From: Pseudomonadales bacterium
GTDB lineage: Bacteria > Pseudomonadota > Gammaproteobacteria > Pseudomonadales > UBA7239
Length of the DNA stretch: 64,000 bases
Reading direction: 5' to 3'
NCBI GenBank assembly: GCA_028280345.1
Contig: JANQLY010000011.1
Span: 248,001-312,000, forward strand
Shown here: piece after piece, positions 33,524 through 43,500 of the stretch
How positions within the stretch are numbered: position 1 is the first letter of the stretch
Layout: every line of letters begins with the position of its first letter
The notes under the pieces: generated by a model
What the model saw: the letters and a program-made list of their open reading frames with translations, nothing else
Told to the model about the DNA's origin: nothing
Database searches by the model: none
Made by a program: the position numbers and the translations under genes

Positions 33524-34654
33524 TTACCTGCTTAAAGTATCAACGTTGACGACTTCTGCATCAATATTGGGTACTTCTTCTTCAGGCAATAAATAACGCC
33601 AGAAAACCATGCCGCTTTTCAAACCCGCCGCATCTATCCAGTTAGGTACACCCGGGTCGCGGTGTGCAATGACTATTTTAAAGCTGCCATCGTCTTCATA
33701 CTGCAACTGCTTGCGGTTATAGGATACCTTGCGATTAATGTAGGGCGGTGTTTGCAGGTGGTGGTTCCAGATAACGACATTGGCAAACAGGCATTTTGGG
33801 AAGTGACCAGTCATCACGAGAGCCTCGTCATCTTCCAGTTCATAAATTGTCTGGCGGTAGTCAATGTCTTTGGCAGAGTAACCAATCAGTTCGTTTTCGT
33901 TATCACCACCGGAGAATTTGTTAACTTCTTGTGAAATCCATGCGGGCATAAATTCTTCCGGAATTTCCGGAAAATCAATCGTAGTGCCGCGTACAAAATT
34001 AATAATACGACGAATACCCGCCGCGATCGCTGCATCGTCAAACAGTGCACCGGGGCCGGGGTCTTCAACGGGTGTGATAGAAAGCGGAATATGAAAAGTG
34101 GGGTCAGCGGCGATATCCTCTTCCAGCTCAAAATAGTGGCGGGTAGTTATGCCACCGGCACCTGGCGCAAGTTTGAGCCAGTTTTTTTCCTGCTCTGTGG
34201 CGCTGGCAATAATTTCATAGTTGCCATCAGCATCGACTTCAAACTCGCCGTCGTTGAGTGTAGCCACAAGCCCTTGTGAAAGGCTGCCATTTTCAACGCC
34301 TGCTTCAACAGTAAATGAGGTATAGGTCGCTCCCATAGTATTACCGCGAATGATATACGTGGCGTCCGGGTCGACTACTGTGCCGTAATAAACCGCATCC
34401 GGATTATCGCCAAGCAACTTTTTGGTTGGACTTAGCCAGCGGTGAAATACCGGACGCTTGGGGTCACAGTCAAACCAGCATTGAAAACCATGTTGTAAAG
34501 CATTGGCAACAAGGTAGCGCCGCGCTGCCTGTTTTTGTTCGTCGAGTTCCGGATCCGAGCTCCATTGTGCCTCGATCTCCAGTAGAGTCTGGGCCAGTTC
34601 AGCGTAGGCTTTGGCAGCTTCGGGGCCGGAGGTTGGAATGGTGATTGAGTCCAT
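33524..34654 (-). CDS. DUF1214-type protein
   Basis: A 376-residue protein with no signal peptide. The C-terminal part has the DUF1214 features IWNHHLQTPPYINRKVSYNRKQLQYEDDGSFKIVIAHRDPG followed by NWIDAAGLKSGMVFWRYLLPEE, and the middle has a beta-rich domain. The family has no firm biochemical role. ATG 34654 follows AAGGTAAGCG, which decides it over the longer open frame from 34816. It is divergent from the sulfotransferase gene at 34829 across 174 bp, an arrangement that suggests shared control. Confidence 0.8.
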   Translation of the reverse strand: MDSITIPTSGPEAAKAYAELAQTLLEIEAQWSSDPELDEQKQAARRYLVANALQHGFQCWFDCDPKRPVFHRWLSPTKKLLGDNPDAVYYGTVVDPDATYIIRGNTMGATYTSFTVEAGVENGSLSQGLVATLNDGEFEVDADGNYEIIASATEQEKNWLKLAPGAGGITTRHYFELEEDIAADPTFHIPLSITPVEDPGPGALFDDAAIAAGIRRIINFVRGTTIDFPEIPEEFMPAWISQEVNKFSGGDNENELIGYSAKDIDYRQTIYELEDDEALVMTGHFPKCLFANVVIWNHHLQTPPYINRKVSYNRKQLQYEDDGSFKIVIAHRDPGVPNWIDAAGLKSGMVFWRYLLPEEEVPNIDAEVVNVDTLSR

Positions 34655-34828
34655 AACGCTTACCTTGAATATCGGGGGAGTAGGTAGAAAACTGTTTGTT
34701 AATGCCGAGCATATAAGCTTCTCGACAGTAGCGCTACTGTGAAAAAACACCCAGGCATTTATGCGTATAGAGACAGCGAGCAAGGCACAGGCAGAATAAT
34801 CAGCTTGATCAGGCAATCAGAGGCGCTA

Positions 34829-36106
34829 ATGTCAGTTACACCGCTACCATCACCGCAAGCGATGAAACGCATGCCACACAAAGTGGTTAATAAACTGTGG
34901 GGACTATTGCACAAGGTGAAGCTTGGCAAGGTCTCTCTGGATGAAAACAGTCTGATTGCCCAGGCGCGCAAGGATACCGGGCTGCATTTTTTTGGTGATG
35001 AATCTTTTCTTGAACCGATGCGTCATGTGCTCTATGGATTGAAGTACGAGTCAAAAACCAATCCGATGGGAGATTTTTTTGCGCGGCAGAATATCGTACG
35101 CCTGTTAAAAAACCGCTTGATGGCAGAGGATTTATTTACCCGCTACCCGGAAATTCTGCAGCGTGAATTTGTGCCGCCAATGACGGTAGTGGGGTTGGCA
35201 CGCTCCGGTACTACGCGCACCCATCGTTTGCTCGCCTGCGATCCGCAGTTTGTTCACCTTAAAACCTGGGAGGGTATTAACCCTGCACCGTACCCGACAA
35301 GCTTTACCCAAACTCCGGATCCGCGGTATGTGGAAATTGATTATGGGCTAAAAGTTGTCGATTATCTCATGCCCCATATGAATGCTGTGCATCCCCTTGG
35401 TACTGAAGAGGTGGAAGAGGAAGCGGCACTGATCCAGCATGGTTTTGAAACATCGTTGTTTAGTGCGATGAATACCTTGCCGAGTTATTTTGACTGGTAC
35501 ATCGACCGCCCCTGTGATGCGTCTTATGAATATATGGTTAAGCTGATGAAGTTGATTAGCTGGTTCCGCAAGGATGAACCGGAAAAACCGTGGATATTAA
35601 AAACACCGGAGCATATGGTGAATTTTGCACCGCTGTTGCGTTGTTTTCCCGATGCCAAAATCGTATCGACTCATCGCGATCCGCTTTCCGTGCTGAGTTC
35701 CTTGTCGTCGATGGCCTGGTCGGCACTGGTGCGTGACTACGATGAGCTTGATCTCGTGGCAATCGGTAAACAGTGGAAACGGTTTACTCAGACCTCGATT
35801 AAAAACTATCTTGAAGTACGTGATAGCGAAATGGTCAGGGAAGGACAGATTATTGATCTGCTTTACGAAGATTTAAACAAAGACTGGCAGCCGGAAGTGG
35901 AAAAGCTCTACAAGCACTTTGATCTTGAGTTAAGTGATGAAGCACTCGGTAATATGACCAGTTGGATGAATCAAAATAAGCAGAACAAGCACGGCAAGCA
36001 CAGCCATAACCTGCAACAGTTTGGTTTTGATCCGGAGCAACTGGAAAAAGAATTCAGCCACTATAGAGAACGTTTTAATATTCCGTTTGCGAAAAAACGT
36101 GCCTGA
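34829..36106 (+). CDS. Sulfotransferase family protein
   Basis: Expected to move a sulfuryl group from PAPS to an organic acceptor. The 5'-phosphosulfate loop is VVGLARSGTTRTHRLL and the 3'-phosphate site is DAKIVSTHRDPLSVLSSLSS, both typical of the Sulfotransfer_3 group. The chosen ATG at 34829 has AGAGG seven bases upstream; the frame is open to GTG 34739, but that part has no ribosome-binding site and no family similarity. The product has 425 residues. The acceptor is unknown. Confidence 0.88.
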   Translation: MSVTPLPSPQAMKRMPHKVVNKLWGLLHKVKLGKVSLDENSLIAQARKDTGLHFFGDESFLEPMRHVLYGLKYESKTNPMGDFFARQNIVRLLKNRLMAEDLFTRYPEILQREFVPPMTVVGLARSGTTRTHRLLACDPQFVHLKTWEGINPAPYPTSFTQTPDPRYVEIDYGLKVVDYLMPHMNAVHPLGTEEVEEEAALIQHGFETSLFSAMNTLPSYFDWYIDRPCDASYEYMVKLMKLISWFRKDEPEKPWILKTPEHMVNFAPLLRCFPDAKIVSTHRDPLSVLSSLSSMAWSALVRDYDELDLVAIGKQWKRFTQTSIKNYLEVRDSEMVREGQIIDLLYEDLNKDWQPEVEKLYKHFDLELSDEALGNMTSWMNQNKQNKHGKHSHNLQQFGFDPEQLEKEFSHYRERFNIPFAKKRA

Positions 36107-36121
36107 TCTTTTAAATTCTGG

Positions 36122-36667
36122 TTACGACTCAGGGTGGCGAATAATTGTTAACTCGATTTCGCCAACCCGAAAACCAAACTTGCGCATGACGGAATGATTG
36201 ATAATCACATTTTCCGAAACGAGCCACATCCAGTCATCGACATTTAAATCCAGCGTGCCGTCCTTGTAGGCTATCTGTAGCACATACTGAAGATTAAACG
36301 CATTGCCGTTGGTGCGTCCTACACCTTCTCCAATAACATCACCGGCGGTGGCGCGATAGCTGCCATCGCCATTCGGGGTCAGCGTCCAGATGCGTTTTTG
36401 TTGTTCTCCGTCATTAAAAACAAAATCCTCATCAAGTGTGCCGACGCCATCTTCCCACCACGCTTTGATATCAGCATTAAAGGTGCGAATCACATCGCCG
36501 CTGCGATTTTTTACTACACCATGAGCGGTGAGTTGGCCATCAAAAAAAGTTTCAGGTACGAAGACAGGTTCAAATGCCTGGTAGTCTTCCAGGGTTGGCC
36601 CGCTACTGCAGGCACTGAGTGCGAATAATGTAAAGAGAAGGCAGATCAGATTGCGGGTGGGTTTCAT
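36122..36667 (-). CDS. DUF3833 lipoprotein
   Basis: A lipoprotein signal peptide ends in the lipobox LSAC at about residues 17-20 (LFALSACSSG). The domain that follows has FFDGQLTAHGVVKNRSGDVIRTF, LDEDFVFNDGEQQKRIWTL, the central GEGVGRTNGNAFNLQYVL, DDWMWLVSENVIINHSVMRKFGFRVGEI, all of which are DUF3833 signatures. Members are outer-membrane or periplasmic lipoproteins of unknown function. ATG 36667 has a strong GAGGTGAAA. It converges with the sulfotransferase gene. Confidence 0.9.
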   Translation of the reverse strand: MKPTRNLICLLFTLFALSACSSGPTLEDYQAFEPVFVPETFFDGQLTAHGVVKNRSGDVIRTFNADIKAWWEDGVGTLDEDFVFNDGEQQKRIWTLTPNGDGSYRATAGDVIGEGVGRTNGNAFNLQYVLQIAYKDGTLDLNVDDWMWLVSENVIINHSVMRKFGFRVGEIELTIIRHPES

Positions 36668-36903
36668 TTTCACCTCGGTCAAATACCAAAACGACAAGTT
36701 AGCGCGTCGTTCCTGTTAGAACAATGCGTAATAAAATCAATGTGTTTTGCGGGTATTAAGCTCTTCGGTATATACCTGGTTTGTCCCTGCCGATTATCAA
36801 CCAAATATCTCATGCTCACTTACTCCCTTTCCGGCGCGCCAGGGGGTATCATGGCTGGCCTTATTCTTTATTCCATTGAACCCCTGTTTTCGAGGATCAC
36901 AGC

Positions 36904-38448
36904 ATGGCCATTTTTGAACCTTTAGCCGATATTTCCGGCGGACGACGCAAGTTAAAGCTGACTAATCCCGCGACGCTTGAGGAGATCGGTGAACTCGAAT
37001 GTCAGACCAAGGCAGAAGTCGATGCAGCGGTTGCCAAAGCACGTGCGGCACAACCGGCGTGGGCAGCCTTGTCGCTGGATGAGCGCATCAACTATATGCT
37101 CAAGCTGCGTGATGAAATGCTCAAGGCCTCGGATGAAATTACAGAAACGGTGATTCGTGAAACCGGCAAGCCGCCACAGGATGCACTGACGTTTGAAGTT
37201 TATGCAAGCTGTGATTTCCTGAGTTACTGGTGCAAGCAGGCGAAGAAAACCCTTAAAGATGAAAAGCTCAAGCCGGGTGGCTTGCTGGGTTTGATGAAGA
37301 AGGTAGTAATGACCTACAAGCCCCTGGGTGTGGTTGGCGTGATTGCACCGTGGAACGGTCCGTTTGTATTGACGGCGAACCCGTCGATTCAGGCCATGCT
37401 CGCGGGTAATACCGTTGTGTGTAAGGGCTCCGAGGTTACGCCCTACAGTTCCAAAATGTTTGAAACCCTGTGTCAGCGCGCTGGTCTTCCCGACGGTGTT
37501 TGCCAGGTGTTAATGGGCGATGGAGAAACCGGCTCCTATCTCACCAGCTCTGGAGTCAACAAGGTGTCGTTCACTGGTTCAGTGGCAACCGGCAAGAAAA
37601 TTGCTGCGGCCTGTTCCGAAACCCTCACACCGTTTACGCTGGAACTGGGTGGCAAAGACGCGATGATTGTCTGTGCCGATGCCAATGTTGACGATGCAGT
37701 GCACGGTGCTGTGTGGGGTGGTTGTGTCAATACTGGTCACTTTTGTTGTGGTGTGGAACGTATTTATGTCGAAGCGCCAATCTATGATGAGTTTGTGAAG
37801 AAGGCGGCAGAAATGGCGAAAAGCCTGCGCCAGGGGCAGTCCCACGGTGTTGAAGAAGATGTGGGGGCAGTGTTCTGGGATCGTCAAATGTCGATTATGG
37901 AATCCCATGTGGAAGACGCCAAAGCCAAAGGTGCAACGATTCACACCGGTGGACAGCGTAACCCGAATGAGAAAGGCCTGTATTTTGAGCCGACGGTGAT
38001 GACGGATGTCGAGGAAGACTGGGATGTGATGCAGCTTGAGACCTTTGGCCCTATTCTGCCGATTATCAAAGTGAATGATGTGGAAGAGGCGATTGCCAAA
38101 GCCAATGATTCCAACTATGGCTTGCACGGCAGTGTCTGGACAAAGGACAAGGAAAAAGGCCTTGCTATTGCCAAACGTATCGAAACTGGCTCCATGGCAG
38201 TGAACGATATTGGCATGATGTACGGCGTGGCCTGTGCACCGTTTGGTGGCGTAAAGGAAAGTGGTATGGGCTCAGTAAACGGGCAGTATGCACTGCGCGG
38301 TTATACCCACCCGATGCCGATTGTGATGGGTGCCTACCGTGGTCAGGACTCCGGTTACCCTCACGATCAGAAAAAGCTCGACCAGATGAACTGGATTATG
38401 AACTTTATGTGGAAGAACCCGATTGGCCGTTTCTTTTTTGGCCCTTAA
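36904..38448 (+). CDS. NAD(P)-dependent aldehyde dehydrogenase family protein
   Basis: Oxidises an aldehyde to a carboxylic acid. The general-base Glu247 is in FTLELGGKDAM and the catalytic cysteine is Cys281 in NTGHFCCGVERIYV, with the expected 34-residue spacing; Cys282 is adjacent. VVGVIAPWNGPF and GSEVTPYSSKM belong to the cofactor fold. The 514-residue length is normal, and a C-terminal tail (YRGQDSGYPHDQKKLDQMNWIM) extends past the core. Substrate is unknown. A GAGGATC ribosome-binding site precedes ATG 36904. A clear intrinsic terminator follows the stop. Confidence 0.92.
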   Translation: MAIFEPLADISGGRRKLKLTNPATLEEIGELECQTKAEVDAAVAKARAAQPAWAALSLDERINYMLKLRDEMLKASDEITETVIRETGKPPQDALTFEVYASCDFLSYWCKQAKKTLKDEKLKPGGLLGLMKKVVMTYKPLGVVGVIAPWNGPFVLTANPSIQAMLAGNTVVCKGSEVTPYSSKMFETLCQRAGLPDGVCQVLMGDGETGSYLTSSGVNKVSFTGSVATGKKIAAACSETLTPFTLELGGKDAMIVCADANVDDAVHGAVWGGCVNTGHFCCGVERIYVEAPIYDEFVKKAAEMAKSLRQGQSHGVEEDVGAVFWDRQMSIMESHVEDAKAKGATIHTGGQRNPNEKGLYFEPTVMTDVEEDWDVMQLETFGPILPIIKVNDVEEAIAKANDSNYGLHGSVWTKDKEKGLAIAKRIETGSMAVNDIGMMYGVACAPFGGVKESGMGSVNGQYALRGYTHPMPIVMGAYRGQDSGYPHDQKKLDQMNWIMNFMWKNPIGRFFFGP

Positions 38449-38484
38449 GCTTTCTTCCCTGATCTTGAGGCAGGCACAAAATAA

Positions 38485-38511
38485 AACAGGCGGGTTATCC
38501 CGCCTTTTTTA
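38485..38511 (+). terminator. Intrinsic terminator after the aldehyde dehydrogenase gene
   Basis: GGCGGG (38489-38494) and CCCGCC (38499-38504) form a perfect 6-bp GC stem with a TTAT loop, followed at once by six T residues (38505-38510) and preceded by AAAACA. It is the strongest rho-independent terminator in the window and separates the dehydrogenase from the small gene and ccmHI. Confidence 0.93.
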
Positions 38512-38568
38512 TACCTTGGTTGAATCGCGGTATACTTTCAAACTTGGAAACCTGTGGGAGGACAAGCG

Positions 38569-38766
38569 GTGGAAGCATTAACCTATTTAAAATTACAGCC
38601 GAGCGAAATGGCGGTGTTTGAAGCAGCTTCGCGTATTTTTGCAGCCTATTTAACCAATGATCCGGAAGCGGATGAAGCCGAGTTGATGAGGAAAGCGATT
38701 CTTACCGCTATCAAAATGGCGAAAACGACCGATAAACTGGTACAGAGTGATAGTGAGCACCATTAG
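38569..38766 (+). CDS. Small hypothetical protein upstream of ccmH
   Basis: 65 residues, soluble, helical by composition (MEALTYLKLQPSEMAVFEAASRIF...). GTG 38569 is preceded by a good GGGAGG at 7-nt spacing, which supports real translation. The longer frame from GTG 38554 would start upstream of that site. The 3' end overlaps the start of ccmH by about 14 bp, which suggests translational coupling. I do not recognise a family. A TATACT at 38531 could be its -10. Confidence 0.65.
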   Translation: MEALTYLKLQPSEMAVFEAASRIFAAYLTNDPEADEAELMRKAILTAIKMAKTTDKLVQSDSEHH

Positions 38767-39298
38767 AAAAAACGTTTACAGCGTTGTAGCAGCACTGTGG
38801 TTATTACTGTCTGCGTTAACGGCACAAGCAGTGATTGAAACCTATGAGTTTGCTGATGAGGCACAGCACGAGCGTTACCAGTATTTTGTAGAAGTGCTGC
38901 GCTGCCCGAAATGTCAGAACCAGAATTTGTCCGGTTCCAACTCGCCGATATCGGAAGACCTGCGTCGTGAGTTATATCGCCTGTTGCAGGAAGAAAAAAG
39001 TGATGAAGAAATTGTCGAATTTATGGTGGCGCGCTACGGTGACTATGTACTCTATGATCCGCCGCTTAAGCAATCTACCTGGGTGCTGTGGTTCGGGCCG
39101 GCGTTGTTTCTGTTAAGTGGACTTGTTTTCGTGTTATTGATTGTTAAAAAGAGATCATCGTCTTCCTCCCGTGGAGAATTATCTGCCGATGAAGCCAGTA
39201 AACTGGCGACAATGCTGGATGGGGTTGTTACTAACGGTAATGCTTCTGGAAGTGATATGCCCGGGGGAGATGTGTCGCAACAGGGGAAGGGGGAGTAA
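38753..39298 (+). CDS. ccmH: Cytochrome c-type biogenesis protein CcmH
   Basis: Thioredoxin-active component of the Ccm system that helps reduce apocytochrome c before heme ligation. A signal peptide (VVAALWLLLSALTAQA) leads into the redox domain with LRCPKCQNQNLSGSNSPI, where Cys51 and Cys54 form the CxxC, and a transmembrane anchor at about residues 114-135. A hydrophilic tail follows. GTG 38753 and GTG 38747 are both possible starts. ccmI follows after 3 bp. The remaining ccm genes (A-G) are not in the window. Confidence 0.93.
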   Translation: MSTIRKNVYSVVAALWLLLSALTAQAVIETYEFADEAQHERYQYFVEVLRCPKCQNQNLSGSNSPISEDLRRELYRLLQEEKSDEEIVEFMVARYGDYVLYDPPLKQSTWVLWFGPALFLLSGLVFVLLIVKKRSSSSSRGELSADEASKLATMLDGVVTNGNASGSDMPGGDVSQQGKGE

Positions 39299-39301
39299 AC
39301 G

Positions 39302-40294
39302 GTGAGCGCGATATCTATTGGTTTTCTGCTACTGGTTGCCAGTTTGTTTTTGCTCTATCCATTATTCAATGTTTCACGTGGGCGTAATGATAGTGAAGAA
39401 CAGGATGGAGCTGGGCTTGATCAGCAAGGGTTAAATGTTGCCTTGTATCGCGAGGCGCTAGCGCAACTGGAGCAAGAGCGCGACAGTGGTTCGCTTTCTA
39501 ATGAAGATTTTGTCGAGCAAGAATCTGAACTGCAACGACGTTTACTGGATGACAACGATGAAGCTGCCCATGTTGATGTGAACGCGAATGAAAGCGCAGG
39601 TGCTACAGCATTTGCGCGTTTTTGTTTGTTTGCCAGTGTAGTAGGCCTGGTTATAGGTTCGCTGCTGATCTATGACTACCTCGGAGCCGGGAATCAGCTT
39701 GAGATCACTCGCCTGTCAAATGAACTGTTTGCGGAGCAACAGCAAGCTGTAAGAGAAAATCGTGATCCGGATTTGGTTTTGGCACGGGAGCTGGCAGACA
39801 GACTTGAGGTGCATCTGGCCAGAGACCCGGAGGATTTGTATTCTACCTACTTGCTCGCCTCCACCTATGCCCAGCTTGGTGATCTGGAACGGGCCATTCC
39901 CCTGTATAAAACCTATCTGTTGGCGGTGCCCACAGATGAAATGGTGTTAACCGAGTATGTGCAAATGCTCTATCTGGCGGCGGGGGGAGAGTTGACAGAG
40001 CGGGTGCGCTTTGTTGTAGATCGGGCGCTAACTCTGAATCCTTACAATGTTCAAGTGCTTGGGCTTATGGGTATGCATCACTACCGCGCGGCAGAGTACG
40101 ACAGTGCGGTTACCTATTGGGAAAAAATGCTGGAGGTAGTGCCGCCGGAATCAGAGTCTTACGGTATGCTGGTTGGGGCCATTGAGCGTGCCAGGGCACA
40201 AAAAAATGCACCGCCTGCTGCTGTGTCGCCAAGTGGACAAGTAGGTGGGGAAGTTGTGGACAAGCCTGTGGACAAACAGGACTCTCCACAGTGA
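39302..40294 (+). CDS. ccmI: c-type cytochrome biogenesis protein CcmI
   Basis: Apocytochrome chaperone of the Ccm heme-ligation complex. There are two membrane helices (about residues 3-22 and 98-120) separated by an acidic loop with ALYREALAQLEQERDSGSL, then a periplasmic TPR-like domain (DPEDLYSTYLLASTYAQLGDLERAIPLYKTYL; YRAAEYDSAVTYWEKML). The start is GTG 39302 with GGGGAG before it. Three DnaA-box-like nonamers lie within its last codons. Confidence 0.92.
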   Translation: MSAISIGFLLLVASLFLLYPLFNVSRGRNDSEEQDGAGLDQQGLNVALYREALAQLEQERDSGSLSNEDFVEQESELQRRLLDDNDEAAHVDVNANESAGATAFARFCLFASVVGLVIGSLLIYDYLGAGNQLEITRLSNELFAEQQQAVRENRDPDLVLARELADRLEVHLARDPEDLYSTYLLASTYAQLGDLERAIPLYKTYLLAVPTDEMVLTEYVQMLYLAAGGELTERVRFVVDRALTLNPYNVQVLGLMGMHHYRAAEYDSAVTYWEKMLEVVPPESESYGMLVGAIERARAQKNAPPAAVSPSGQVGGEVVDKPVDKQDSPQ

Positions 40295-40592
40295 TCTGAA
40301 AGTTGCCGCCGAGTGTATTTCCTATCTGGTTGATATTGTTCAGGTTTCGTTTTTGTCGCTGATGCAATGAATACTTAAGTGATATTTTCTTCTTTAAAAA
40401 CACCAGGTTATCCACAGGCCTTAAAGTAAAAAAGAAGTGTTAAAAAGCGTATTTTTTTCTGCAAAAGAAAAATGCTATGTGTAAAATATTCCGCCTATTT
40501 TAATAGTTTCTTAATGATTGAAACGGAACCGGGGGGCTGGCAAGAGCCGGGCGAGGGTGTCTGTTTTTAAAGCCAGGAAGTGAAATAAATCC
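40295..40592 (+). other. smc upstream region with a DnaA-box-like sequence
   Basis: A 298-bp spacer without a gene. It contains a consensus DnaA-box nonamer TTATCCACA at 40408-40416, an A/T-rich stretch with a loose hairpin around TTTTTTTCTGCAAAAG (40450-40475), and TAAAAT near 40480 that could be a -10 element for smc. I saw no clear intrinsic terminator for ccmI. Confidence 0.5.
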
Positions 40593-43500
40593 ATGCGTCT
40601 GAAAAGTATTAAACTGGTCGGTTTCAAGTCTTTTGTCGATCCGACTACTGCCTCGTTTCCAAGTAATCTCTGTGCCGTTGTTGGCCCTAATGGCTGCGGC
40701 AAATCCAATATCATTGATGCGGTGCGCTGGGTCATGGGGGAGTCCTCAGCAAAAAACCTGCGCGGTGAGGCGATGACTGACGTTATCTTTAACGGCTCCG
40801 GTCAGCGTAAGCCACTCGGGCAGTGCAGTATTGAACTGGTGTTTGATAACAGTGAGCACAAAATCACTGGAGAGTATGCGGGGTATAACGAAATTTCCAT
40901 CAAACGCCTGGTTACCCGCGATGCAATTTCAACCTACTTTCTTAATGGCACAAAATGTCGCCGTAAGGATATTACCGATATCTTTCTCGGTACCGGTCTT
41001 GGGCCGCGTTCCTATTCCATTATTGAGCAAGGCATGATTTCCCGTCTGATCGAAGCGAAGCCGGAAGAGCTGCGTGTTTTTATTGAAGAAGCGGCGGGTA
41101 TTTCCAAATATAAAGAGCGTCGTCGCGATACAGAAAACCGTATCAAACGCACACGGGAAAACCTTGAACGTCTGACAGATATTCGCGAGGAACTGGAGCG
41201 CCAACTGGAGCGCCTCAAGCGCCAGGCTGCAGCAGCAGAAAAATATGCCGAGTTCAAAAAGGAAGAACGTGAAGTCAAGGCACAACTTTATGGTCTGCGT
41301 TATCAAAAACTTAGCGAGCAGGCAAAAATCAAGGAACAGGCAATCCGCGAACTGGAAGTGAAGGTAGAAGCCTGTGTTGCAGACCAGGTGTCTCTGGATA
41401 CCGAAATTGAAAAACTGCGTAACAGCTATACTGATTCAAGTGACCAGTTTAACGAGATTCAGGGGCGTTATTATGGTGCTGGTGCGGAAGTTACCCGTGT
41501 TGAGCAAAGTATTCAGCATGCCCAGGAGCGCTCGCGTCAGCTTGAGGAAGATCTTGCCCAGACGGAAAAGAGTGTGCGTGAGTCGGAAGAACACCTTGTG
41601 CAGGATCAACAGCGCATTGAGGGCTGGCAAACGGAAATAAAAGAAATTGATCCGGAACTGGAAAAAGCCAAAGTACTTGAAGAGGAATCCGCTAAAACCT
41701 TGCAGGAGGCTGAGGAAGCCATGGCTGCGTGGCAGCAGGAGTGGGATCAGTTTAATAGCGAAGCAGCAGCGCCGCGCCAGCAGGCAGAAGTGCAGCAGTC
41801 GCGCTTGCAGCATCTGGAACGTGTGTTATCCCGTCTTGAAGAGCGCCTCGCAAAACTTGATGCCGAAAAGGTGGAACTCGGTGCGGACGGTGATGATGCG
41901 GAAGCAGAAGAAATTAATCGCCTGCGTGAGACCGTAGAGGCCCACGATCAACAGGCTGCGCAACAACAGTCGCGTATGGAAGAACTGGCTGATCGCATTG
42001 AGCAGTTGCGTGAACAAAACAATAGCGTCAGTGACGAGCTGGATACGGTGAAATCTGAACAGCAAACCGTGGCCGGGCGCCACGCTTCTCTCGAAGCATT
42101 GCAGCAGGCAGCAATGGGTGCGGAAGCCGGGGTCAGCGGTTGGCTACAGCAGCAACAACTCAGTGATCAGCCGCGTTTGGCTGACAACCTCAAGGTAACT
42201 GCCGGCTGGGAAGCTGCGGTGGAAACCGTATTGGGTAATTATTTGCAGGCGGTGTGTGTCGATAGTCTCGACAGTGTGACATCGGTGTTATCTGATCTGG
42301 AGCAGGGAGAATTATTATTGCTCGACAGTGCTGGTGCCAGTGCGACCAGTGGCGGCAAGGCAACAGTGCTGGCTGACTATGTTGAGCAAGGTAATGTGAG
42401 CAGTTTTATCAGTGGCGTTTACGCTGTCGGCAGTCTCGCCGAAGCAATGCAGTTGCGAGGGCAGCTCGACGCTGGTGAATCTGTTGTGACCAAAGATGGT
42501 TTATGGCTGGGTCCGAACTGGCTGCGTGTTGTGAAAGATAAGGATCAGCAGGCCGGAGTGCTGGCCCGTAAACAGGAGCTCGAAGAGCTTGATGCCCGTC
42601 TCGCCGCAGTGGGTGCCGAGGTGGAAACCAAAAGCCAGACACTCGGTGAAGGCCGTGAAGAACTTAAAAACCTTGAAGAGGAGAGGGAGAAGCTTCGCAA
42701 GGAGATCAGCGAGCACAATAAGCAGCACGCAGAAGAGCGTTCCGAGCTCAGTGCGCTTGAGGCGAAGGTTGAACAAATTCTCAAACGTCGCGAAGACATT
42801 GATCGCGAAATCGAGGAGGCCCGTGAGCAACAGGCCCACGAAGATGAAAGCCAGGCAGAGGCCCGCGCCTTGCTGGAGCAGGCCATTGAGGCCATGGAAA
42901 AAGATAATGTGACGCGTGAAGAGTTGTTGCAGCGTCGTGACAGCTTGCGTGAAACCCTGGATACAGCGCGCCAGTCTGCGCGCCAGAATCGTGATCATGC
43001 CCATGAGTTGGCGATGCGTCACCAATCGGTACAAACCCAGCTCGAATCCATGCGTGAAAGTATTGAGCGCTTGAAAGTACAAACGGAGCGCCTGGCAGAA
43101 CGTCGCGAATCGCTCAAGGCGAGCCTTGACGAAAACAAGGACCCGGTGGGTGAACTTAAGCAGGAGCTGGAAGAGAAACTCAAGCAACGCCTGACTGTTG
43201 AGCAGGAGCTAACTGAAGCGCGCAAGGCGGTTGAAGCGATCGAACACGATTTGCGTGCCGTCGAGCAAAAACGCCAGGTGGTTGAGCAGGAAACCCAGGC
43301 TGTACGCCAACGTCTCGAGAATGAGCGCCTCGGTGTGCAGGAATCCCAGGTGCGTCGCAAAACCATTCAGGAGCAGTTGCAGGAAATGAAGCGCAGTCTT
43401 GAGGAGGTGCTGGAGTCACTGCCGGAAGAAGCTGAAGAAAGTCAGTGGGAAGAAAACCTTGCGGCGATTGGACGACGCATTCAGCGGCTCGGTGCGATTA

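Noticed and set aside
40408..40416. Replication origin
   Set aside because: Only one consensus DnaA box and a few variants; no dnaA, dnaN or gidA/parAB neighbours and no DUE-type repeat array.
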